Part shown: positions 8,317 through 16,965 of the stretch, one piece after another
How positions within the stretch are numbered: the first letter of the stretch is position 1
Layout: each line of letters opens with the position of its first letter
Assembly (NCBI GenBank): GCA_009692345.1
Contig: SHZI01000001.1
Location: 1 to 64,000 of the forward strand
From: Gammaproteobacteria bacterium
Lineage (GTDB): Bacteria > Pseudomonadota > Gammaproteobacteria > Steroidobacterales > GCA-2729495
DNA length: 64,000 bases
Direction: 5' to 3'
The notes under the pieces: generated by a model
What the model was told of the DNA's origin: nothing
Database searches by the model: none
The model's input: only the letters and a program-made list of their open reading frames with translations
Position numbers and translations under genes: made by a program

Positions 8317-10230
8317 ATGCTGCTTGCCCGGTGGGGCTTCATTCTGCGGCGCCTTGGCCTCGTGATGCTTCTCTACAGCGTCCTGCGCTGCCTGTTTTTC
8401 GGCTTCAACCAGTTACTCTACGGCGAGGCAACCGTCGGGGAAGTCGCCCGGGCATTTCTCTACGGCCTCCGGTTCGATCTGTCGGCGACGGTCGCAACCA
8501 ATGCCATTTTTCTGCTTCTGTGCCTGCTGCCCCGGCAGCAGCCCATGGGTGCTGGCTATCTGCGGCTCCTGAAGACGGTGTTCCTGGTCCTGAACATTCC
8601 GTTTCTGGTGATCAATGCCGTAGACCTGGAATACTTCAGTTTCAACGGCAGGCGCTCCACCCTGGACCTGCTCAGCCTGGCTGGGGACGCGGGGGTCAAG
8701 TGGCTGGGACTGATCACCACCTACTGGCCCGTACTGCTGATCAGCACACTGCTCGGTGCCGCACTCTGGCTGTTCTACGGCCGAACCAGTGCAGCCACCT
8801 CCGCGCCCGCTCCCCGGCCCCGGCTGGGGCTGGCCACCTGGGCCACGAACCTTATCGTCGGTATCGCTCTGGCAGTCGTGGCGGTCCGCGGTGGCCTCCA
8901 GTCCAAGCCCATCAGCTCGGCGGATGCCGCCTCCCTCGGACGAAGCGAACTGGCTCAGCTGGCACTCAATTCTTCGCTGACCGTGATCAGGAGCTACAAG
9001 AAATCGCCACTCAAGCGTTACAGATACGTGGAACCGGCGGCGCTGCTGCCCTACCTCCGCAACCAGATCGACGGCCAAAAACTAATCCCGGATGTCCCCC
9101 GGACCGACAACGTCGTCATTCTGATTCTGGAGAGCTTCTCCGCAGAGTACTGGGGTGCAGGCAATGGGGGCGGTCGCTATACGCCGTTTCTCGACTCACT
9201 GGCCAGTCAGTCCCTGTTCCTGCCTCAGCACTACGCGAATGGCCGGCGATCCCGGGATGCGGTGCCCGCCATACTGGCCGGACTGCCGGCACTGATGACC
9301 GATTCGGTGCTCGATTCGCTCTATGCCGCCAACGACATCGTCGGCCTGGGGACTCTGCTGGCGCCACGGGGCTACACCACAAGTTTCTTTCACGGCGCGA
9401 CGACGGGCACCATGCACTTCGATACGTTCACGCGGATTGCCGGCATCAACCACTACTTTGGCCTGGAAGACTATCCGGATCCGCAGGACTTCGACGGGCG
9501 CTGGGGAGTCTTCGACGAGCCCTATCTGCAATACGTGTCCCGGGAACTGAGCCAGCAGAAACCGCCCTTCGCCGCAGTCATCTTTACGGTGACCTCCCAC
9601 AACCCCTACCCCATCCCTGAAAAGTATCGGGGCAGGTTCAGCAAGGGCACCCTGCCGATTCACGAGACGATCGGCTACACGGACCATGCCCTCGAACAGT
9701 TTTTCGCCACGGCGAGCCAGCAGCCCTGGTTCGCCAACACGCTCTTCATCATTACCGGCGACCATACCGAGACGCTGGAAACGCCGGACTACGTGAACGC
9801 ACTGGGCCAGTACCGCGTGCCGCTGCTGGTCTACAAACCGGGAGTCACGTTTTCCGGGGTTGACCCCCGTCGGGCGACCGAGCACGCGGATATCCTGCCG
9901 TCGGTACTCGATTATCTGGGGATCGAGCCCGGGCGCCGCCTGCTCTTTGGCAAGTCGATTTTTCGCGCCGGGGAAGGCCGCGCGTTCCTGAATGCCAATG
10001 GCCACTACTGGCTGGTCCGCGGTGAGGATGCCCTGGAGTTCGTGCCGGGCAGTCTGAGCCAGACGTTCCGTCTCGACACGGACCGGCAGCTGAAGGCCCC
10101 CAGCACGGACCAGACCCACCGCCGGGCGGAACTGGAACTGGAGGCCAAGGCACTCATCCAGTACTACAACGACGGCGTCCTGGACAACCGACTCTACGAC
10201 ACGGGCCTGGCGACGCCTCAGGCCCCCTGA
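8317..10230 (+). CDS. LTA synthase-family membrane sulfatase/phosphoglycerol-transferase-like protein
   Basis: N-terminal TM helices; DNVVILILESFSAEYWG, YANGRRSRDAVPAILAGLPAL, TVTSHNPYPIP, FIITGDHTE. Confidence 0.85.
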   Translation: MLLARWGFILRRLGLVMLLYSVLRCLFFGFNQLLYGEATVGEVARAFLYGLRFDLSATVATNAIFLLLCLLPRQQPMGAGYLRLLKTVFLVLNIPFLVINAVDLEYFSFNGRRSTLDLLSLAGDAGVKWLGLITTYWPVLLISTLLGAALWLFYGRTSAATSAPAPRPRLGLATWATNLIVGIALAVVAVRGGLQSKPISSADAASLGRSELAQLALNSSLTVIRSYKKSPLKRYRYVEPAALLPYLRNQIDGQKLIPDVPRTDNVVILILESFSAEYWGAGNGGGRYTPFLDSLASQSLFLPQHYANGRRSRDAVPAILAGLPALMTDSVLDSLYAANDIVGLGTLLAPRGYTTSFFHGATTGTMHFDTFTRIAGINHYFGLEDYPDPQDFDGRWGVFDEPYLQYVSRELSQQKPPFAAVIFTVTSHNPYPIPEKYRGRFSKGTLPIHETIGYTDHALEQFFATASQQPWFANTLFIITGDHTETLETPDYVNALGQYRVPLLVYKPGVTFSGVDPRRATEHADILPSVLDYLGIEPGRRLLFGKSIFRAGEGRAFLNANGHYWLVRGEDALEFVPGSLSQTFRLDTDRQLKAPSTDQTHRRAELELEAKALIQYYNDGVLDNRLYDTGLATPQAP

Positions 10231-10532
10231 CCCTGACCCTGACCCTGACCCTGACCCTGACCCTGACCAGGAGCCGGTGATTCTTCAGCGTTGCTGGGAC
10301 TGCGCCCGGTCCAGCGCTGGCAGGCCCGGGGGAAACTGCTCTGATGCGAGAAGCCCAGCAGGTAAGCGATTTCGGCCTCGGTAAAACGGGCCTCCCTGAG
10401 GTAAGCGTCCGCCAGGCTTCTGCGGGTCACGTCGAGGACGCGGCGATAGTTGAGGCCCTCGGACTGGAGCTGGCGCTGCAGGGTGCTGCGGCTGCAGTTG
10501 AGTCTGGTGGCCGATGCCGCCCGCCTGTCCAA
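10218..10532 (-). pseudogene. AraC-family regulator remnant (C-terminal HTH only)
   Basis: CSRSTLQRQLQSEGLNYRRVLDVTRRSLADAYLREARFTEAEIAYLLGFSHQSSFPRACQRWTGRSPS is an AraC HTH; the N-terminal effector domain is absent and a tRNA lies about 75 bp upstream. Confidence 0.7.
10225..10268. repeat. Hexanucleotide tandem repeat (CCCTGA)x7
   Basis: Seven perfect CCCTGA units directly read; the first unit supplies the TGA stop of the LtaS-like gene. Confidence 0.97.
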
Positions 10533-10606
10533 GGTGATCCTGGTGGTCCCGGAGGATGGGGAACTGCGCCAGGCATTTCTGCGCGGGAGGGCTGAGGCGC
10601 GGACAG

Positions 10607-10697
10607 TGGCGGAGAGGGAGGGATTCGAACCCTCGTTACGGGGTTACCGTAAACACGCTTTCCAAGCGTGCGCCTTCAGCCACTCGGCCACCTCTCC
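10607..10697 (-). tRNA. tRNA-Ser (anticodon GGA), CCA encoded
   Basis: GGAGAGGTGGCCGAGTGGCTGAAGGCGCACGCTTGGAAAGCGTG...GGTTCGAATCCCTCCCTCTCCGCCA on the minus strand; long variable arm. Confidence 0.97.
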
Positions 10698-10738
10698 ATT
10701 AACTGTTTAGTCGCCTATTGTGCCGGTTATCTGCCGCG

Positions 10739-11044
10739 TTATTTGGCCGGCGGAGGCCCGGGATCCTTGCGGAAGTAGTCCGGAGGCCTTGCCAGACAGG
10801 CAGCGCCGTCAACCTGGGCGTCAGCGACCTGCGGCGGGATCACATAGCCGGACCCCCGGTTGGGAGCCGCGAGCCCGTCGGGCGCAACCACCAGCGGGAT
10901 ACTGGTGGCCCGCTGGTACTCCGACACGTCATTGCAGCGGGCGTCCGGGTTCTTGCCACCGAAACAGCCGGTCAGTCCGCCAACCAGGGCAGCCAGAACC
11001 AGGGCCCGGGACCAGCGCGCTGCCTGCAGGGCTCCTAAGGACAC
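10739..11044 (-). CDS. Short lipoprotein resembling only the N-terminus of BamC (NlpB)
   Basis: Lipobox LTGCFGG; YQRATSIPLVVAPDGLAAPNRGSGYVIP; immediately downstream of dapA as bamC usually is. Confidence 0.6.
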   Translation of the reverse strand: MSLGALQAARWSRALVLAALVGGLTGCFGGKNPDARCNDVSEYQRATSIPLVVAPDGLAAPNRGSGYVIPPQVADAQVDGAACLARPPDYFRKDPGPPPAK

Positions 11045-11047
11045 TCT

Positions 11048-11965
11048 CTAGTGCTCCCGCCCAGCCGCAGCCCGGGGGACGGTGCCATCAGCCAGCAGAC
11101 CGGCCCGCCGCAGGGCCGCCTCGACAGCTGGCCGGGCAGCAGGACTCAGGGTCGTGAGTGGCAGCCGCAGCGCGCCACCGATCAGACCAAGCCGCTCGAG
11201 GGCCCATTTGACCGGAATCGGGTTGGACTCGATAAACAGATCACGATGCAGATCCGCCAGGCAGGCATCCACCTCCGCCGCAAGCGCGGCGTCACCCTCC
11301 AGGGCGGCCTCGCACATCCTGGCCATCAGGGCGGGTGCCACGTTAGCCGTGACGGAGATGACACCCTGACCACCCTGGAGAATGAACTCCCGGCAGGTCG
11401 CATCGTCGCCACTGAGGAGTAGAAAATCGTCACCACAGCCCTCGCGCAACGGGGAGAGCCGGCTCAGGTCGCCGGTGGCTTCCTTGATGCCGACGATCCC
11501 CGCGTGACCCGCCACGCGGGCCACCGTCGGGGGCAGCATATCGACGCCGGTCCGTCCCGGGACGTTGTAGAGGATGACCGGCCGGTCGACCGCGTCGGCA
11601 ATGGCCAGGTAGTGGCGGCAAAGTCCTGCCTGGGTCGGCTTGTTGTAGTAGGGGGTAACAACCAGATAGCCATCGATGGGAAAGGCCCCCACTGCCTGGG
11701 ACAGGTCGATGGTCTGGGCTGTGGAATTGGAGCCGGTCCCTGCGACCACCGGGATCCGTCCGCCGGCCCGCTCGGCGGCGACGCGAATGACCTCGATGTG
11801 CTCGGCCCTGCTCAACGTAGCCGACTCACCTGTGGTGCCGGCGATCACCAGATAATCCGTGCCCTCCTCGATGTGCCAGTCCACCAGTCGCTGGAGGCAG
11901 GGAAAGTCCACGGCCCCGTCCGCGGTCATGGGGGTAACCAGAGCGACACTGCTGCCTGAAAACAT
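11048..11965 (-). CDS. dapA: 4-hydroxy-tetrahydrodipicolinate synthase
   Basis: MFSGSSVALVTPMTADGAVDF, GTTGESATL, VTPYYNKPTQAGL, YNVPGRTGVDM, GIKEATGD. Confidence 0.96.
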   Translation of the reverse strand: MFSGSSVALVTPMTADGAVDFPCLQRLVDWHIEEGTDYLVIAGTTGESATLSRAEHIEVIRVAAERAGGRIPVVAGTGSNSTAQTIDLSQAVGAFPIDGYLVVTPYYNKPTQAGLCRHYLAIADAVDRPVILYNVPGRTGVDMLPPTVARVAGHAGIVGIKEATGDLSRLSPLREGCGDDFLLLSGDDATCREFILQGGQGVISVTANVAPALMARMCEAALEGDAALAAEVDACLADLHRDLFIESNPIPVKWALERLGLIGGALRLPLTTLSPAARPAVEAALRRAGLLADGTVPRAAAGREH

Positions 11966-12155
11966 CGAAGGGAACCGGGCGGAGATCAGCCGCGAATGGT
12001 ACTTCCCGACCCCCGGGGTCGCAAGGCCGAGGACCCGGCAGAGAGGTGCTGAAACGGGCTGCAACGCGCCCGGGGCTCGCTTGCTGGTGGTCAAATTCCC
12101 GGTACAGTTTCCCGGTACACTGGCCCTCGTTCAGCAACCCGCCCAGATCTAATTC

Positions 12156-12683
12156 ATGGAAAAGCTACTCGCGGTCACCGCCATCGGCCCGGACCGCGCC
12201 GGTGTGGTCCGCGACCTGAGCCAGGCCGTGACCTCCGCCGGAGGCAGCATTCGGGAAAGCCGGATGATTGCTCTCGGCTCCGAGTTCGCCGTACTGATGC
12301 TGGTGTCCGGCAACTGGCACACGGTGACCAAGCTCCAGAGCGCATTTCAGGCATTGCAGCAACAGTCAGGCCTGATCGTTACGGTCCGGGAAACCCGCCC
12401 CCGACCCGTTGCAACGGCCGCTCCCTACCTCGTCGATGTGGTCACACTGGACCACGACGGCATCGTGTTCGGCCTGTCGAACTTTTTTGCTTCCCGCGGA
12501 CTCGAAATCGCTGAGGTCAGCACGCGCCGGTACAATGCGGCGCACACAGGGTCACTCATGTTCGGCGTACAGATGACCGTCAACGTCCCGGGAACCGCCC
12601 ATGTGGCGACGCTGCGTGACGAGTTCCTTGAGTACTGCGATGAGCAGAATCTAGACGCTGTTATCGAACCAGCGCAACGCTGA
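12156..12683 (+). CDS. gcvR: Glycine cleavage system transcriptional repressor-like tandem ACT protein
   Basis: Two ACT-like domains; divergent from dapA and upstream of bcp. Confidence 0.8.
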   Translation: MEKLLAVTAIGPDRAGVVRDLSQAVTSAGGSIRESRMIALGSEFAVLMLVSGNWHTVTKLQSAFQALQQQSGLIVTVRETRPRPVATAAPYLVDVVTLDHDGIVFGLSNFFASRGLEIAEVSTRRYNAAHTGSLMFGVQMTVNVPGTAHVATLRDEFLEYCDEQNLDAVIEPAQR

Positions 12684-12698
12684 GGAGCTATCGGGACC

Positions 12699-13166
12699 AT
12701 GAGCACCGTCAGCCTGGGCAAAGCGGTCCCCAACTTCAGCCTGCCGTCCACGGGCGGCAAGACGGTGGACCTCAAGAGCCTCCGGGGCAGCAAGGTCATC
12801 ATCTACTTCTACCCCAGGGACAGCACCCCCGGCTGCACCACCGAAGGTTGTGACTTTGCCAGCCTCCATGCCCGGTTCCGCCGCTTGCAGACCGTGATTC
12901 TCGGTGTCTCCCGGGACTCGCTGGCCTCCCATGAGAAATTCAAGGCCAAGTTCGAATTCCCCTTTGACCTGCTCTCCGACGGGGACGAGACCCTGTGCCG
13001 GCTGTTCGACGTCATCCGGGAGAAGACTATGTACGGCAAGAAAGTGCTGGGCGTGGAGCGCAGCACCTTCCTTATCGATGCTGAGGGCAAGCTGCGCGGG
13101 GAATGGCGCAAAGTCAGCGTCAAGGGCCATGCCGCCCTGCTGCTGGCGGCCGTCGAAGCGCCCTGA
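12699..13166 (+). CDS. bcp: Thioredoxin-dependent thiol peroxidase (peroxiredoxin)
   Basis: YFYPRDSTPGCTTEGCDFASLHARF. Confidence 0.93.
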   Translation: MSTVSLGKAVPNFSLPSTGGKTVDLKSLRGSKVIIYFYPRDSTPGCTTEGCDFASLHARFRRLQTVILGVSRDSLASHEKFKAKFEFPFDLLSDGDETLCRLFDVIREKTMYGKKVLGVERSTFLIDAEGKLRGEWRKVSVKGHAALLLAAVEAP

Positions 13167-13183
13167 GCTCCGCTGGCGGAACC

Positions 13184-14665
13184 ATGCGACGCCTTATTGC
13201 CCTGGTAGCAACCCTGTCCCTGCTCGTTCCTCCGGCGGTACCCGCAGCGGCGGGTGACGACCTCCCGGATATCGGCAGTCCCAGCAACTCGGTTCTCTCC
13301 CGCGAGAAGGAGCAGCAGATTGGCCGGTCTATCTTCCGCAGCCTGGTCGACACCGACCGGGTAATGGAGGACCCCGAGGTCCAGGAGTATGTGCAGGATG
13401 TGGGGCTGAAGCTCGCCTCCCAGGCGCAGGACGGCAATTTCCGCTTTACCTTTTTCGTCGTTAACGACCCCGCCATCAATGCCTTTGCCCTTCCCGGCGG
13501 CTACATCGGCGTGCACTCCGGGCTGATCCTGGCCACCACGACAGAAAGCGAACTGGCAGGAGTCCTGGCCCACGAGATCTCCCACGTCACCCAGAGGCAC
13601 ATTTCGCGGGCCGTGTTTGCCAACCAGCGCAGCAGTATTCTCACCATGGCCGCCATGCTCGGGGCCATCCTGCTGGGAGCCGTAGGCGGCAGCCCCGATA
13701 TCATTACCGGCGCCATAGCCACAGCCCAGGGCATTTCGGCCCAGCAGCAGATCAACTTCACCCGCGCCAATGAGTACGAGGCCGACCGGGTGGGCGTTGG
13801 CGTGCTGGCTGCCGGTGGTTTCGACCCGATGGGCATGCCCGCCTTTTTCGAGACGCTCGCGCGTCAGTCGGGTCCGCTGGCGAGTCAGGCCCCCGAGTTT
13901 CTGCGGACGCACCCTGTCACGGTGAATCGCATTGCCGAAACCCGGGAACGGGCGGCCAGCTACCCGCGCCCCGACGTCCGGGACGCGGATGGCTATGCCG
14001 TGACCCGCGCCCGTATTCGCGTCCTGTCCAGCCCCACGCCGGAGAAGGCCCTGGAGTCTTTCCTGGGTCAGCAGCAGTTGCCGAGAGCCGCGGGGGACAT
14101 TGGCACGGAATACGGTATTGCCCTGGTCCGGATGGAACTGGGCCAGTACAGGGAGGCCCGCGCGCTGTTCCAGGGTCTGCTGGCCACTAATCCGGGTGTG
14201 ATTCCCTTCCACACCGGTCTCGCTGGCGCAGAACTGGCGCTTGGCAACCGGGACGCAGCCTTCGGGATCTACGAACAGGCCATGGAACTCTTCCCCCGCA
14301 ATACACCACTCACCGTGCGCTATGCCGAGGCACTTCTGGCGGCGGGCAAGAGCAAGCAGGCTCACACCATTCTTCTCGACCTGCTGAACAACGTGCCGCC
14401 CACAGCGGAACAGGTGCGATTGATTGCCCTGGCAGCCAGCGCGGCCGGCGATACCGCTGATGCTTACTACTACATGGCAGAACTGCACCTGTTGAAGGGG
14501 GATGTGATCATGGCCGCCGATCAACTGCGCGTGGCGCTGTCGACGCCGGGCCTGGATGCCGTGCAGAAAGCCCGCTTTACCGCCCGGCTGGCGGAGATTC
14601 AGGAGTGGCTGGATCGGGAACAACGAGCCCGGCGCCAGCAGACCTCGGCCGGCAAACAGCAGTGA
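13184..14665 (+). CDS. bepA: BepA-like M48 metalloprotease with TPR
   Basis: VLAHEISHVTQRH zinc motif, NEYEADRVGV, C-terminal TPR-like region; signal peptide from ATG 13184. Confidence 0.88.
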   Translation: MRRLIALVATLSLLVPPAVPAAAGDDLPDIGSPSNSVLSREKEQQIGRSIFRSLVDTDRVMEDPEVQEYVQDVGLKLASQAQDGNFRFTFFVVNDPAINAFALPGGYIGVHSGLILATTTESELAGVLAHEISHVTQRHISRAVFANQRSSILTMAAMLGAILLGAVGGSPDIITGAIATAQGISAQQQINFTRANEYEADRVGVGVLAAGGFDPMGMPAFFETLARQSGPLASQAPEFLRTHPVTVNRIAETRERAASYPRPDVRDADGYAVTRARIRVLSSPTPEKALESFLGQQQLPRAAGDIGTEYGIALVRMELGQYREARALFQGLLATNPGVIPFHTGLAGAELALGNRDAAFGIYEQAMELFPRNTPLTVRYAEALLAAGKSKQAHTILLDLLNNVPPTAEQVRLIALAASAAGDTADAYYYMAELHLLKGDVIMAADQLRVALSTPGLDAVQKARFTARLAEIQEWLDREQRARRQQTSAGKQQ

Positions 14666-15456
14666 AGGAGTCCGGCCTGACGACACTGGGCAGGATCCTG
14701 CTGGCCGGTAGCCTCGCCCTGGCAGTTGGTTGTGCCAGTCAGAGCGCTGTAACGTCTGCCGAGGCTTACGATCCGCTGCAGCCTGTAAATCGGGTGTTCT
14801 ACCGTTTCAACGACCTGGGCGACCGGTACGTTCTGCGCCCGGTAGCGGTGGGTTATTCCCGCGTCGTGCCGGCGAAGATCCGGACCGGGGTGCACAACTT
14901 CTTCAGCAACCTGCTGTACCCCGTCACCATTGCCAACGCTTTCCTGCAGGGCAAATTCCGGCAGTCCGGCCGGGACGGAGCGCGATTCCTGCTCAACACC
15001 ACCGTCGGTCTTGGTGGTTTGTTCGATCCCGCCAGCCGCGTCGGCCTCATGGAGAACGATGAGGACTTTGGCCAGACGCTGGCCGTTTGGGGGGTCGGGA
15101 ACGGGCCTTACCTGGTCATCCCGATACTCGGGCCCAGTACCCTCCGCAATACCGCTGGTGATGCCGTGGACTTACCCCTCACGCCGTTCCTCAACATCAC
15201 TGACGGGGATCGGGGCTGGAGGCTGGGAACCTGGGCAATCTACCAGGTAGACCGGCGTTCGGGCTTCCTCGATGCCGATGCCCAGGTCTTCGAGGCCTAC
15301 GACCCCTACATCTTCGTCAGGGATGCCTATCTCCAGAACCGGCGGTACCGGTCCCTGGACGGCAACGTCCCGGAGGATGATTCCTACCTGGATGAATCGG
15401 AGTTCGATGATCCGGAAGACGATGCCCCGGAAACGGCAGAGCCAGCCGGGGAGTAG
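14662..15456 (+). CDS. mlaA: MlaA (VacJ) family outer-membrane lipoprotein
   Basis: GCASQ lipobox; DPLQPVNRVFYRFNDLGDRYVLRPVAVGY; GTG start 14662 overlaps bepA stop. Confidence 0.93.
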   Translation: MKESGLTTLGRILLAGSLALAVGCASQSAVTSAEAYDPLQPVNRVFYRFNDLGDRYVLRPVAVGYSRVVPAKIRTGVHNFFSNLLYPVTIANAFLQGKFRQSGRDGARFLLNTTVGLGGLFDPASRVGLMENDEDFGQTLAVWGVGNGPYLVIPILGPSTLRNTAGDAVDLPLTPFLNITDGDRGWRLGTWAIYQVDRRSGFLDADAQVFEAYDPYIFVRDAYLQNRRYRSLDGNVPEDDSYLDESEFDDPEDDAPETAEPAGE

Positions 15457-15767
15457 GAGTCGGTCAGCATCGCCTCGACACCGCTCAGACGGGCAATGGC
15501 CAGCAACTTGGCAGGCATCCCCTGGAAAGTGACGGTGCACTGCTGAGCCCGACCCTGACGAAGCCATTCCAGCAGCAAGGCCAGGCAGGCGCTGTCAACG
15601 CTGGTGACCGCCTGCAGATTAACGGTTACGGCCTTCTGACCAGCAAGCAGCGACTTACCCGACTCGAGCAACCCGCCCGCGGTGGCAAACGTCACCGGGC
15701 CCCTGACCGCGATTTGCCCAGCTCCCAACGACGCAAGTGAAGGAGCCATCAGGGGTCCCTCGGTCAC
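15384..15767 (-). CDS. mlaB: STAS-domain protein MlaB
   Basis: STAS pattern VTVNLQAVTSVDSACLALLLEWLRQ; downstream of mlaC. Confidence 0.8.
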   Translation of the reverse strand: MTEGPLMAPSLASLGAGQIAVRGPVTFATAGGLLESGKSLLAGQKAVTVNLQAVTSVDSACLALLLEWLRQGRAQQCTVTFQGMPAKLLAIARLSGVEAMLTDSYSPAGSAVSGASSSGSSNSDSSR

Positions 15768-16405
15768 TTACCGCCCGCACCGGGTGCAGTCGTGGTCACC
15801 TTGGCCGCATCCGACTTGAGGCGGGCAATCACCGCGTCGATACCCTTGGCGCTGATCTCTGCGTTGAACTGGTTACGGTAGTTCTGCGCGTAGGAGATAC
15901 CCTCAATGCGGACATCGAAAGCGCGCCAGCCCCTGGGGGTCTGGTGCAGGGAGTAGTAAACCGGCAGCTTCGTCCCGTTCGCCAGCTGCATTTCCGTCTT
16001 CACGACAGTCCGCTTCGGATCCGGCGCTTCACCGGCATCTGGCAAAAACCGGACCTTGTCCTTCTCAAAGCGCAGTACGTACCGTGCATAGCTGCGGAGC
16101 AGGAAATCATAGAACGTATCAATGAACTCCTGGCGCTGGGCCGGCGTGGCCGTGCGCCAGTGCTTGCCCAGCACCAGACGCCCGGAGTAATCGGTGTCGA
16201 AGACGGGCAGGAAGACGTCACCAACCAGCTTGTAGAGCTCAACCGGGTTCGCCGCGAGTTCCCGCTGTCGGCCTGCAATACGCGCCGCCAGGGTGTCCAC
16301 CGTCTCGCGCACAACCTGACCTGGCGTCCGCGCATCGGCCGCGTGGACTGCAGGGGCGAGGAGCCCGGCAAGCAGGCTTAGAGTCAGGGCAGCAACAATA
16401 CGCAT
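15764..16405 (-). CDS. mlaC: MlaC periplasmic phospholipid-binding protein
   Basis: Signal peptide; PGQVVRETVDTLAARI, FIDTFYDFLLRSYARY, RNQFNAEISAKGIDAVIARLK. Confidence 0.9.
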   Translation of the reverse strand: MRIVAALTLSLLAGLLAPAVHAADARTPGQVVRETVDTLAARIAGRQRELAANPVELYKLVGDVFLPVFDTDYSGRLVLGKHWRTATPAQRQEFIDTFYDFLLRSYARYVLRFEKDKVRFLPDAGEAPDPKRTVVKTEMQLANGTKLPVYYSLHQTPRGWRAFDVRIEGISYAQNYRNQFNAEISAKGIDAVIARLKSDAAKVTTTAPGAGGK

Positions 16406-16418
16406 AGAAAAACTCCGC

Positions 16419-16952
16419 TTAGTCACTGGACGTGCCGGACTGCTCACCAGGGGTTACGTCAGGGGCGGCTGCCGCAGGTGCCGCATCCTCCCCTTTCTCC
16501 GCCTGACTGAACAGGAACTTGCTGACCAGCTGCTCCAGCACGATAGCCGACTGGGTGATTTCCAGCTGGCTGTTCTCTGTCAGATAGGTTTCGGAACCAC
16601 CCGGGCCGAGACCTACGTATTTACTGCCGAGCAATCCCGCCGTCAGGATGCTGGCATCGGAATCATCGGGAATCTTGTTGAACTGGGCGTTAATACGCAG
16701 CGTTACCAGGGCATCGAGGTTCTCATTGTCAAACACGATGCTCTCAACCCGGCCGATGTTGACACCGGCCATGGTCACGGGTGAGCGCACTTTAAGTCCT
16801 GCGACATCATCGAAGCGGGCGGTAACCCGATAGCCCTTGTCGCCACCGTACTCTTCCATATCGGTGGTCTGGGTGGCCAGAAACAGCAGAGCGGCAAAAC
16901 CCAGAAAAATGAACAGGCCGGTACCCAGTTCCCGCGTGCGCGTGGTTTCCAT
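16419..16952 (-). CDS. mlaD: MlaD MCE-domain protein
   Basis: GYRVTARFDDVAGLKVRSPVTMAGVNIGRVESI (MCE domain); LTAGLLGSKYVGLGPGG. Confidence 0.93.
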   Translation of the reverse strand: METTRTRELGTGLFIFLGFAALLFLATQTTDMEEYGGDKGYRVTARFDDVAGLKVRSPVTMAGVNIGRVESIVFDNENLDALVTLRINAQFNKIPDDSDASILTAGLLGSKYVGLGPGGSETYLTENSQLEITQSAIVLEQLVSKFLFSQAEKGEDAAPAAAAPDVTPGEQSGTSSD

Positions 16953-16965
16953 ATTCGCAACGTTC

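Noticed and set aside
8331-9620. 429-aa ORF in an alternative frame of the LtaS-like gene
   Set aside because: Same-strand out-of-frame reading of a clear membrane sulfatase; Pro/Arg/Ser-rich spurious composition.
4738-10230. Calling the operon dltABCD
   Set aside because: No DltD, the membrane protein is too divergent, and the ligase cannot be assigned to D-Ala by eye; left as a hypothesis.
10225-10268. CCCTGA repeats as telomere-like or CRISPR DNA
   Set aside because: Only seven units inside a chromosome with no spacers; simple microsatellite is sufficient.
12809-14686. 625-aa antisense ORF opposite bcp/bepA
   Set aside because: Long open frame is a by-product of high-GC codon usage opposite well-supported genes; composition is low-complexity and no domain is recognisable.
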